A stretch of DNA of 64,000 nt from Bacteroidota bacterium (lineage in GTDB: Bacteria > Bacteroidota > Bacteroidia > B-17B0 > Aurantibacillaceae). Location of the stretch: positions 62,001 through 126,000 of the forward strand of contig JAAFIQ010000002.1 in the NCBI GenBank assembly GCA_013298715.1. The letters are read 5' to 3'. This document shows positions 44,621 through 53,309 of the stretch, piece after piece; position 1 is the stretch's first letter; every line of letters begins with the position of its first letter. The notes beneath the pieces are model-generated. The model made no database searches, was not told the DNA's origin, and saw only the letters and a list, made by a program, of their open reading frames with translations. Made by a program: the position numbers and the translations under genes.

Positions 44621-46978
44621 TTAAAATTTAAAATTGTAAGTAACTGATGGAACTATGGACGCAATTATTGAGAAACGAACCGCCTCTGTGGCATTTGGAT
44701 TATCTTTATTTGTTCTAAAGTAAATACTGTAAGCGTTGCGGCGGTTGTATACATTGTAAACGCTGAATACTAAATTTTGTTTGTAACGTCTTCTGTCATT
44801 TTTCGGAAACTCAAACGTTGCGCCCAAATCCATACGATGAAATGGTGTTATACGGTAATTATTTCTTTCTCCAGTTGTGTTGTACGGAATGTTTAATCCT
44901 TGTATCTCTAATCTACTATTAGGAAAAGTAGATGGTGTACCTGATAAGAAAACAAAGTTACCAGATAAGCTCCAGTTTTTAGTTAAATCATAATTGGCTA
45001 CTACGTTTAAACAATGTGTTCTATCGTATCTGCTTACAAACCATTTTTCGTTGCTAATTCCGCGCACACGTCTGTCCGTTCTGCTCAATGTATAACTTAC
45101 CCAGCCGTTAAATTTACCTTTGGTTTTCTTAATAAAAAATTCGGCGCCATAAGCTTTTCCTAAACCTTGTACCAATTGATTTTCTACTGTAGCGTTAATA
45201 AATAAACTTGCATTATCAATGTAATCTAATTGATTTTGTAAATATTTATAATAAACTTCAACCGAAGTTTCGTAGGTATTTTGTTTAAAATTTCTAAAGT
45301 AACCCACACTGCCTTGGTCGGCTATTAAAGGTTTTAAGTTGTTTGTAGCCATTGTGTATACATCTAACGGCGAACTAGCTGCCGTATTGCTAATTAACTG
45401 TAAGTATTGAGCCATTCGGTTATAACTCGCTTTAATAGATGAGAATTGATCAATCGTATAATTTACCGCAAAACGTGGTTCAGGCACCATATAGGTTTTT
45501 ATAATATCGCCTTGATTGTATTTTATTGAATCTTTAATAGGCAATTCAGTATTTGGGAAAGCCTCGCCAAATGTGTAAGCTGTGCCTTTTCCAATATAGC
45601 TAAACGCACTCATTCTAAAGCCATAATCTAAAGTTAAACGCGGTAATACTTTGTGTTCATTTGAAACGTAAGCACTGTATTCAATACCATATTTTTTTGG
45701 CGATAAGAATTTAACTTCGGCTCCTTCTTGAAATTTACCAGTAGCATCATACGGCAAAAAATCATAGAACAAACCTTGAACACCAAACCTTACAGTGTTT
45801 TTACTATTGGCGTAATATGTAAAATCTTGTTTTAAACTGTAGTTAATAATGTTGCTTCTCCATTTGAAGCTTTGGTTGTTTCCTGGCGTTTTAAATTCCA
45901 GGTAATAATCGTAGTTACTATAAAAACCTGTTAGGTTCATAAATAACTTATTGTTAAAAATTCTGTTCCACCTAACTGTTGCTGTGCTATTTCCCCAATT
46001 AAATTTGAATACTTGTACCCCAAAATTATCTCTACCAAAGTAACCGCTGGCAAACACAGTATTTTTATCATTTATGCGCCAATTAACTTTTGCGGTTAAA
46101 TCGTAAAAATTAAAAATTAACCCACTTAACGGACTCGTAGATTTTACAAAAGGTTTAATTAAAGCATCAATATAACTTCTTCTTCCTGCAATAATAAAAC
46201 TTGCTTTATCTTTTTTAATTGGTCCTTCAATACTTAAACGACTAAAAATTGTACCTACACCGCCGTTAACCGCTAATTTTTTACTGTTACCTTCTTTCAT
46301 CCTAATATCTAAAATGGAAGAAACGCGGCCACCATAATTAGCAGGGATTCCACCTTTAATTAACTTTACATCCTTCACTGCATCAGGGTTAAACACTGAG
46401 AAAAAACCAAATAAGTGTGAAGAGTTGTAAACTGGCGCCTCATCCAATAAAATTAAATTTTGATCCACATTACCGCCACGAACATTAAAACCACTGGCGC
46501 CTTCACCAACCGTAGTAACACCAGGCAATAATTGAATTGAGCGCACAATATCTACCTCACCAAGTAACGCTGGTATTTTATTAATTTGTTTAATGTCTAA
46601 TTTGGCGGTGCTCATTTCAATACTGGTAATGTTTTTATCTTCTGCTTCGCCTGTAACCACAACCTCATCCAATTGCTTACCTTCTTCTGCCAATTCAAAG
46701 TTTTTGGTAATGTTTTTATCTAAATTAATAGAAATGGTTTGTGTGGCATAACCTATATATGTTAATACTAAATCGTGCTCTCCTTTAGGAAGCGTTAACG
46801 AAAAGAAACCATACTCGTTGGCCGAAACGCCAATATTAGTGCCTTGTTTAGAAACAGTTGCACCTATAAGCGCTTCACCATTCTTAGTATCTTTAAGATA
46901 CCCACTTATTGTGAATTTATCTTGTGCAATAATAATTGAGTTGATGAGTAAACTAAAAAAAAATAGTATTTTCTTCAT
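44621..46978 (-). CDS. TonB-dependent receptor with carboxypeptidase-regulatory-like N-domain
   Basis: The start at ATG 46978 gives the signal peptide MKKILFFFSLLINSIIIAQ; the open frame extends 30 codons further without need. Residues about 20-105 are a CarboxypepD_reg-like domain, followed by a plug with FNVRGGNVDQNLILLDEAPVYN and DVKLIKGGIPANYGGR, and a 22-strand-type beta-barrel to the C-terminus (VPSVTYNFKF). It should import a ligand across the outer membrane using TonB energy; the ligand is not indicated. Paired with DUF4249; divergent from hisS. Confidence 0.92.
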   Translation of the reverse strand: MKKILFFFSLLINSIIIAQDKFTISGYLKDTKNGEALIGATVSKQGTNIGVSANEYGFFSLTLPKGEHDLVLTYIGYATQTISINLDKNITKNFELAEEGKQLDEVVVTGEAEDKNITSIEMSTAKLDIKQINKIPALLGEVDIVRSIQLLPGVTTVGEGASGFNVRGGNVDQNLILLDEAPVYNSSHLFGFFSVFNPDAVKDVKLIKGGIPANYGGRVSSILDIRMKEGNSKKLAVNGGVGTIFSRLSIEGPIKKDKASFIIAGRRSYIDALIKPFVKSTSPLSGLIFNFYDLTAKVNWRINDKNTVFASGYFGRDNFGVQVFKFNWGNSTATVRWNRIFNNKLFMNLTGFYSNYDYYLEFKTPGNNQSFKWRSNIINYSLKQDFTYYANSKNTVRFGVQGLFYDFLPYDATGKFQEGAEVKFLSPKKYGIEYSAYVSNEHKVLPRLTLDYGFRMSAFSYIGKGTAYTFGEAFPNTELPIKDSIKYNQGDIIKTYMVPEPRFAVNYTIDQFSSIKASYNRMAQYLQLISNTAASSPLDVYTMATNNLKPLIADQGSVGYFRNFKQNTYETSVEVYYKYLQNQLDYIDNASLFINATVENQLVQGLGKAYGAEFFIKKTKGKFNGWVSYTLSRTDRRVRGISNEKWFVSRYDRTHCLNVVANYDLTKNWSLSGNFVFLSGTPSTFPNSRLEIQGLNIPYNTTGERNNYRITPFHRMDLGATFEFPKNDRRRYKQNLVFSVYNVYNRRNAYSIYFRTNKDNPNATEAVRFSIIASIVPSVTYNFKF

Positions 46979-47161
46979 ATAGTGGGTATTAATCGTAAAG
47001 CGAACAGTTTTTGTTATAATTTGTTTAAAAAACTTTGCAAAACTACGGAAACTTTTTTCGGTTTGCAAGTTTCCATGTTAAAAAATTGTGATTTTTTCAC
47101 AAGTTATTCTATCCAAGTTTTAACCCTAATATTTTGTTACTTTTACAACTTACTTTTTATA

Positions 47162-48541
47162 ATGAAACCGAGTATTCCAAGTGGCACACGAGATTTTAGC
47201 AGTAGCGATATGCTAAAACGAAATTATATTTTTAACACAATAAAACGAAATTTTGAATTGTTTGGCTACGCACCCATTGAAACGCCTGCTATGGAAAAAA
47301 TTACAACCCTTACTGGCAAATACGGCAATGAGGGTGACCAACTGATCTTTAAAATTCTAAATAGCAGAATACATGAGAGTAAAAAGAAGGATGAGTTAAC
47401 AAAAGAATTCGAATTGAGTTTACACCAGTCTCGTAATACGCATGTTTTAACAGAGAAAGCATTACGCTATGATTTAACAGTACCTTTTGCACGATATGTA
47501 GTGATGAATCAGCACCAATTAACGTTTCCTTTCAAACGATACCAAATACAACCTGTTTGGCGCGCCGATAAGCCCCAACGAGGACGTTACCGTGAATTTT
47601 TTCAATGCGATGCAGATGTAATAGGAAGCAACAGTTTAGTAAATGAGTTGGATCTAATTAGTTTGGTAGACATATGTTTTTTTGAGCTAAACTTACCTGT
47701 AAAATTAAAGTTTAACAATAGAAAAATTCTCACCGCATTAGCTCAAGTTATTAATGCACCTGATAAAATTATAGAAATTACAGTTGCTATTGATAAACTT
47801 GATAAAATTGGTAAAGATGGCGTAAATAAAGAACTTTTAGAAAACGGTTTAAATGAATCTGCCATTGCAACATTGCAACCCATAATTGAGTTTAGTGGAA
47901 ACAATCAAGAAAAAGTTAACGTTTTAAATCAAATTGTTGGCCAAAATGAAACTGGTAAAAAAGGAATTGAAGAAATAAATTATTTATTAAATAATTTGAA
48001 GGCACTTTCAATTAATCATATTGAAATTGAATTGGATATTACATTAGCAAGGGGATTAACGTACTACACAGGAACAATTTTTGAGGCAAAAGCCAATGCT
48101 GGCGATTTTACGCCAAGTATTTTAGGTGGCGGTCGCTACGACGACTTAACTGGCATTTTTGGGTTGAAAAACATGAGTGGTGTTGGTATTTCGTTTGGTA
48201 TTGATAGGATTTTTGACGTGATGAATGAATTAAATCTTTACCCTGAAAGCGTTAACAAAGGCACTACAACAAAAGTTTTATTAACACACTTTGGTGAAGC
48301 AGAGCAACATCATTGCTTGCAGTTGGCGCAAAGTCTCAGAGTAAACGGTATTAATTGTGAAGTTTATGCTGAGATCTCAAAAATTAAAAAACAATTTGAG
48401 TACGCTGATAAAAAACAAATTTCGTTTGTGATAATAGTTGGAAGTAATGAAATGCAATCAAAAAAATACAGTTTGAAAAATTTGGGAAGTGGCGAACAGG
48501 TTGAATTGGACTTAAACGAAATTATCGATAAATTAAAATAG
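47162..48541 (+). CDS. hisS: Histidyl-tRNA synthetase
   Basis: The 459-residue class II synthetase charges tRNA-His. Recognisable are PSGTRDF near the N-terminus, motif 2 (FKRYQIQPVWRADKPQRGRY), the histidine A motif region LARGLTYYTG and motif 3 GGGRYDDL/GISFGIDRI, then an anticodon-binding domain. I start at ATG 47162 rather than the longer frame from 46982, whose extra 60 residues do not look like protein. hutH begins 2 nt downstream. Confidence 0.95.
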   Translation: MKPSIPSGTRDFSSSDMLKRNYIFNTIKRNFELFGYAPIETPAMEKITTLTGKYGNEGDQLIFKILNSRIHESKKKDELTKEFELSLHQSRNTHVLTEKALRYDLTVPFARYVVMNQHQLTFPFKRYQIQPVWRADKPQRGRYREFFQCDADVIGSNSLVNELDLISLVDICFFELNLPVKLKFNNRKILTALAQVINAPDKIIEITVAIDKLDKIGKDGVNKELLENGLNESAIATLQPIIEFSGNNQEKVNVLNQIVGQNETGKKGIEEINYLLNNLKALSINHIEIELDITLARGLTYYTGTIFEAKANAGDFTPSILGGGRYDDLTGIFGLKNMSGVGISFGIDRIFDVMNELNLYPESVNKGTTTKVLLTHFGEAEQHHCLQLAQSLRVNGINCEVYAEISKIKKQFEYADKKQISFVIIVGSNEMQSKKYSLKNLGSGEQVELDLNEIIDKLK

Positions 48542-48543
48542 GA

Positions 48544-50031
48544 ATGCAAACTTTTAAAATAAATCCAGAATGGCGACTAACTTTAGATGATATAAAATCA
48601 TTATTAAAAAGTGATAGCAAACTCGAATTGAGTGAGCCCGCAATCAAGGCTATAGTTGGTTGTAGAGAATATTTGGATAAAAAAATGCAATCGCAAAAAG
48701 AACCCATTTACGGCATAAATACTGGCTTTGGTTCGTTATGTAATGTAATTATTCCAGATAGTGATTTAGAAAAATTACAAGAAAATTTAGTTATGAGCCA
48801 TGCCTGTGGCATGGGTAATAAAGTACCAAACGAAATTGTTCGCATATTGTTATTGTTAAAGATACAATCTTTAAGCTATGGCAAAAGTGGCGTACAGCTG
48901 CAAACCGTTAGTGCACTAATTAATTTGTACAATTATAAAATTTATCCGGTTGTTTTTGAACAAGGTTCTTTGGGTGCTAGTGGCGATTTAGCTCCTTTGG
49001 CTCATATTTCTTTGGCTTTATTAGGAAAAGGAAGAGTAAATTTTGCAGGCAATGAACTACCAGCCAGTGAAGCACTTGCCAAATGCGGCCTGCAAGCCGT
49101 TACCTTAAAATCAAAAGAAGGTTTGGCATTATTGAACGGCACACAGTTTATGAGTGCTTATGGTGTATACAATTGTTTGCTCTCACAAAAATTAAATTAT
49201 GTAGCTGATGTTACTGCGAGTTTATCGCTTGAGGCTTTTAATGGAAGAATTGACCCTTTTAAATCACATCTACATACCATAAGAAATCATCCTGGGCAAT
49301 TGCAAACAGCAAATCAAATTACGCAGTTATTAAAGGATAGCCAAATTCAAAAAGAAGCAAAACCACAGGTACAAGATCCTTACTCATTTAGATGCGTACC
49401 ACAAGTACATGGCGCTACCAAAGATACCTTAGCATACGTAGTTTCGGTTATAGAAACAGAAATAAATTCAGTTACAGATAACCCAACTATCTTTCCAGAA
49501 CACGATGAAATAATTAGTGGTGGAAATTTTCATGGACAGCCATTAGCACTTGCCTTAGATTTTTTATGCATTGCCATGAGCGAGTTGGCAAGCATTTCAG
49601 AACGCCGAACCTATTTATTAATCTCTGGGCAACGTGGTTTGCCTCCGTTTTTAACGCCAAACCCAGGTTTAAACTCTGGTTTTATGATACCGCAATATAC
49701 GGCTGCAAGCATTGTTAGCCAAAGTAAACAATTGTGCACACCAGCTAGCGCAGATAGTATTGTTAGTAGTAACGGACAAGAAGACCACGTGAGTATGGGC
49801 GCTAATGCCGCCACAAAATGTTTGCAGGTAATTGGTAACACACAAAAAGTTTTGGCCATTGAATTATTAAATGCCACACAAGCATTAGATATTAAAGCAC
49901 CTTTAAAAACTTCGCCTCAACTGCAAGAGGTTCTTTCTAATTTTAGGAAACACGTTCCGTTTATGCCACACGATGAAATTGTACACGAATTAATGCAAGC
50001 CAGCTTTAACTTTATTGAGATAGAATTTTAA
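48544..50031 (+). CDS. hutH: Histidine ammonia-lyase
   Basis: The enzyme deaminates L-histidine to urocanate, the first step of histidine breakdown. Residues 145-147 (Ala-Ser-Gly within GSLGASGDLAPLAH) form the MIO cofactor. The conserved YGINTGFG, NGTQFMSA and QEDHVSMG segments are also present. Length 495 is normal. It is sandwiched tightly between hisS (2 nt) and a small secreted protein (1-nt overlap); no hutU, hutI or hutG lies in the window. Confidence 0.95.
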   Translation: MQTFKINPEWRLTLDDIKSLLKSDSKLELSEPAIKAIVGCREYLDKKMQSQKEPIYGINTGFGSLCNVIIPDSDLEKLQENLVMSHACGMGNKVPNEIVRILLLLKIQSLSYGKSGVQLQTVSALINLYNYKIYPVVFEQGSLGASGDLAPLAHISLALLGKGRVNFAGNELPASEALAKCGLQAVTLKSKEGLALLNGTQFMSAYGVYNCLLSQKLNYVADVTASLSLEAFNGRIDPFKSHLHTIRNHPGQLQTANQITQLLKDSQIQKEAKPQVQDPYSFRCVPQVHGATKDTLAYVVSVIETEINSVTDNPTIFPEHDEIISGGNFHGQPLALALDFLCIAMSELASISERRTYLLISGQRGLPPFLTPNPGLNSGFMIPQYTAASIVSQSKQLCTPASADSIVSSNGQEDHVSMGANAATKCLQVIGNTQKVLAIELLNATQALDIKAPLKTSPQLQEVLSNFRKHVPFMPHDEIVHELMQASFNFIEIEF

Positions 50032-50609
50032 TGAGAACTTTTTTTCTACAACTTTTTTTTATCATTAGTGCCAGCGCATTTGCTTGCGATTGCCCACTTA
50101 CCAACCTTTCAATAGAGGAATGTAATAAGTATGAGCTAATTTTTAGAGGCAAAATTACAAGCGTAAAAATGTGTAATAATAATTTTGGAGAAGCTCTGTT
50201 TAGCATTGATGAACTTTATAAAGGTAATGCCACCAAAGAGTTTAAAGTATTATTTGAGTGCGGCGGAGCATGTTTTCAAAAGCTAAACATTGGTGATGAG
50301 TGGATTATTTACAGTAATTACAAGCAACTAAACAATGTGTTACTAGATTGGTGTAGTAGAAGTCGTAAGTTTTTTCAAAATCCTAAAGAAGATTTTTACA
50401 CCGTTCTTTATGGCAATGATTATTTTGATGAAACAAAATTTTTACAAAAGGAGTTAGGAAATCACCGTGTTTTGGAGGATGTAAATAAAGGTGCAAAGAA
50501 CAGAAATATAAGGCCAACAACTACCCAAACAATAATTATTTTATTAATTTCAATAGCTTGTATTGTATTGTTTTATTTTTTATTTAATAAGTTTTTTAAA
50601 TTAAAATGA
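50031..50609 (+). CDS. Exported Cys-rich protein with NTR/TIMP-like N-terminus and C-terminal membrane anchor
   Basis: The 192-residue protein has a signal peptide ending at SAFA and begins its mature part with CDCPL, then LIFRGKITSV and a later CGGACF...GDEW, resembling the CxC...F.G.V pattern of bacterial tissue-inhibitor-of-metalloprotease (NTR-fold) proteins. A single TM helix (residues about 167-188) near the C-terminus should anchor it. It overlaps hutH by 1 nt and pyrophosphatase by 4 nt. Function not established. Confidence 0.55.
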   Translation: MRTFFLQLFFIISASAFACDCPLTNLSIEECNKYELIFRGKITSVKMCNNNFGEALFSIDELYKGNATKEFKVLFECGGACFQKLNIGDEWIIYSNYKQLNNVLLDWCSRSRKFFQNPKEDFYTVLYGNDYFDETKFLQKELGNHRVLEDVNKGAKNRNIRPTTTQTIIILLISIACIVLFYFLFNKFFKLK

Positions 50610-51241
50610 GTGTAAATCTTTTTAAACCTCACCCGTGGCATGGCATAAACATTGGCAAATTGTGTCCTGATGTTATAACCGCTTTTATTGAAATGGTGCC
50701 AAACGATACAGTGAAATACGAAATTGATAAAGAAACAGGTTATAGAAAAGTAGATAGGCCACAAAAATTCTCTAACATTGTGCCTGCCTTGTATGGCTTT
50801 ATTCCACAAACCTATTGTGATGAAAACGTGCGCGCTTTTGCAGAATTGCAAGCAGGAAAAAAAGTGCTAAGAGGAGATGGCGACCCTTTGGATATATGTG
50901 TGTTAACAGAAAGGAACATTACCAGTGGCGATATAATTTTAGAAGCCATACCTATTGGCGGTTTCAGAATGATTGATAAAGGTGAAGCTGACGATAAAAT
51001 TATAGCAGTACTAAAACAAGATGAAGTGTATGGAGGTATAAAAGACGTCTTAGAATGTCCGCCAAGTATTATAAATCGTTTAAAACATTATTTTTTAACT
51101 TACAAAACTATCCCAGGCGCACAAGATAACGCCGCAGAAATAACGCACACATACAATGCTATAGAAGCAAAAGAAGTTATTTTAAAAAGTATTTTAGATT
51201 ACAATACTAAATTTAAATCGCATTTAGAGATTGGGGTTTAA
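50606..51241 (+). CDS. ppa: Inorganic pyrophosphatase (family I)
   Basis: It hydrolyses pyrophosphate to drive biosynthetic reactions. The metal-binding Asp cluster GDGDPLDICVL (Asp91, Asp93, Asp96) and KGEADDKIIAV (Asp129/Asp130) are intact, as is the KPHPWHG start of this bacteroidal subfamily. The 211-residue length is somewhat above the E. coli enzyme, as in related Bacteroidota sequences. Start overlaps the previous stop (ATGA). Last gene of the hisS operon. Confidence 0.92.
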   Translation: MSVNLFKPHPWHGINIGKLCPDVITAFIEMVPNDTVKYEIDKETGYRKVDRPQKFSNIVPALYGFIPQTYCDENVRAFAELQAGKKVLRGDGDPLDICVLTERNITSGDIILEAIPIGGFRMIDKGEADDKIIAVLKQDEVYGGIKDVLECPPSIINRLKHYFLTYKTIPGAQDNAAEITHTYNAIEAKEVILKSILDYNTKFKSHLEIGV

Positions 51242-51307
51242 GCTCTAGAGCAAGGTTTGTAAAATGTTTAGGTTAAGCATAATATGTTTTACTCGATTAT
51301 ATTTTAA

Positions 51308-51559
51308 TAATTAGGGTTCACTCAAAATGTATAAAAATTAACTGAATCGAGGCAGCGAAGTGAAGATGTATATAAATACTTCGAACTGAGCTAACGACGA
51401 GTCAGTTAATTTTTATCAAGCTAAAAACGCAAAGAAAACTAAATTTTATCTGTAAGGATTTTCCTTAGAAAGTCCAAAAAGGTTTGCACTTAAAAAGAGA
51501 TTTAACCCTCCGAGCCCTTGTCAATTGGCATATTTGCGTTTTTGAGTGAACCCTAATTA
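51308..51559. repeat. 252-bp hairpin element with perfect 20-bp terminal inverted repeats
   Basis: The ends are TAATTAGGGTTCACTCAAAA (51308-51327) and its exact reverse complement (51540-51559). Inside, AAAAACGCAAA/TTTGCGTTTTT (51423-51433 / 51533-51543) and a 15-bp perfect pair ATAAAAATTAACTGA/TCAGTTAATTTTTAT (51331-51345 / 51402-51416) enclosing CGAAGT/ACTTCG form separate stems. No open frame is evident. It fills the gap between convergent genes, ending 2 nt from the stop of the monooxygenase gene. Its ends share TAATTAG with the elements near 24.6 and 27.4 kb. Confidence 0.88.
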
Positions 51560-51561
51560 AA

Positions 51562-53127
51562 CTACCTCTCAACGATTAATTTGGCCTTCGATGAAAAGTT
51601 GTTACCTTTTAATTCAACAATATAACTGCCAGTTGCAAATTCTGAGGTGTTAATTTCAATGCTGTTATCGCCACTTAAAATGTTTTGTTGCGTATCGCTT
51701 ATCAAACGCCCGTCAATGGTATAAATTTTCATCTTTGCTTTTTCAGATTTTAATGCCGTGTAGTTTAATGATGTAGTTTTGTTTGCAGGGTTTGGATAAA
51801 TTTTATTGATGCTCATTAATTTTTCATTACTGTTTTCTTTTATTCCAATTATTGGCGAGTTATCAATTACAATATTTTCATCTCCTGGAAAATAAACTGT
51901 AAAGGCAAAAAATACCATCATCATTTCGTTAGTTGTAGATTCGCCCTGCACCACCTGTTGAGGCGGATTATTAGGATTGGCGGGATTAGCGGCTGTATTA
52001 TCGTAGGCAGATGTTGTAATTATTGTACTTGTTGCAGGAATTCGAATTGGGTTTCTAAAATTATAAACGCCTTGCCATCTAAAATCCCATTTTGGTATAT
52101 CAATTAATTTAATGGTATCTGCATTTAAAGGTGGTTTTACAAACACACGCATGTTTTTTCCTATTAAGTGCATGTGTGGCCCTACGGCTAACAAAGAAAA
52201 ATCAATAGGAATAGCTGGAGTTGCCGAGGCGGTAAATGTTTTAATTACGTTTGGCGGAATTACTAAAGGACCATTTTTTAAATTTGTTTCAGTTATAAAA
52301 GGCAAAAAATAAACTTCGCGTGGGTTAGGCGTTGAATATTTTATATTAACGCGCGTGCTATCTAATTTATTAAAAGTCCCTGCTGGATAATGTATTTGTA
52401 GTATTAAGCGGGTATTCTTTTTTAAACGAATACCCATACCTGCTGGAAATTTTATTGGTGATGTTCCCGGAACCCACTCACCAACTAAACGTGAATCGGT
52501 ATTACCTGTTCCAAAAAACGAAGTGTAGCCTGCACCAACATCCGCACTGTCTTTAATTTTAATTACATTGGCAGTATCTTCATAAATCAACACGTGATGT
52601 ACTATTGAAGTATTACCCGGTTTAATTTCTATCTCGTTTGCAAAAACATCATTCGCAAAATTGGTATTTATTACAAAGCAGCGGTACAAATCACTTGTGG
52701 TGTTTACATTGTAATCAGGCATTTTAGCCGAATAATTAATAGTAGATAACTGCGAACCATTTGTTGCGTATGTTGGCATTGTTGGAGCGCTTGCAGGATT
52801 ACCCTCAGGCGCACCACCTAAAACCCAGTTACTAATCTTTTGTTTGTCCCCATCAGACAACCTTCTTTCTCCAGCCAAGTGCGTGTAATTGGCGTTTGGA
52901 GGCCACGGCGGCATGCTACCGTTGTTCACGTAACTCTGAATCATAAAGCGCCAATTAAATGTTTCGCTGTAAGTCATTAAAGAATTTGGAGCCATGCCGC
53001 CAGTGTGATGACAGCTCGTGCAATTGTTGTAAAGTATTGGAGCAATATCACTCGCCCAAGTTACTTGCGCTTTTGTGCTAATTCCTATACTAAAAAAAGA
53101 GAATAAAAGGAGTAAATTTTTTTTCAT
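51562..53127 (-). CDS. Copper type II monooxygenase-like protein with heme-c motif and T9SS type A tail
   Basis: After the signal peptide (ending STKAQ), Cys36-T-S-Cys39-His40 is a cytochrome c heme-binding motif. The central region has the His motifs of ascorbate-dependent copper monooxygenases: VHHVLIY, LQIHYPAG and PHMHLIGKNM, in the usual order. The last ~80 residues (KIYPNPANKTTSLNY to KAKLIVER) are a type A sorting tail. It should be a secreted or surface redox enzyme; its substrate is unknown. The heme + copper + tail combination is common in Bacteroidota but poorly studied. Confidence 0.8.
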   Translation of the reverse strand: MKKNLLLLFSFFSIGISTKAQVTWASDIAPILYNNCTSCHHTGGMAPNSLMTYSETFNWRFMIQSYVNNGSMPPWPPNANYTHLAGERRLSDGDKQKISNWVLGGAPEGNPASAPTMPTYATNGSQLSTINYSAKMPDYNVNTTSDLYRCFVINTNFANDVFANEIEIKPGNTSIVHHVLIYEDTANVIKIKDSADVGAGYTSFFGTGNTDSRLVGEWVPGTSPIKFPAGMGIRLKKNTRLILQIHYPAGTFNKLDSTRVNIKYSTPNPREVYFLPFITETNLKNGPLVIPPNVIKTFTASATPAIPIDFSLLAVGPHMHLIGKNMRVFVKPPLNADTIKLIDIPKWDFRWQGVYNFRNPIRIPATSTIITTSAYDNTAANPANPNNPPQQVVQGESTTNEMMMVFFAFTVYFPGDENIVIDNSPIIGIKENSNEKLMSINKIYPNPANKTTSLNYTALKSEKAKMKIYTIDGRLISDTQQNILSGDNSIEINTSEFATGSYIVELKGNNFSSKAKLIVER

Positions 53128-53309
53128 GGTATTGGTTTTGTTATTGGATGTAAAAAAGAACCTAAAGTTTAATTCAACATCTAATTTAAGAATATTTATT
53201 TATAATGAAGTTATTTAATTGTCTTTAAACAACTTCAAGTCTAATTTTGTAACTTTAAAGCATATTAATTTATGCTTTCATTTAAGCCTAGATCTATTTT
53301 ATTTGAGTT

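Noticed and set aside
46982..47161. 60-residue N-terminal extension of HisS
   Set aside because: The sequence is unlike any HisS N-terminus and lies in the divergent promoter region of the TonB receptor; ATG 47162 gives the family start MKPSIPSGTRDF.
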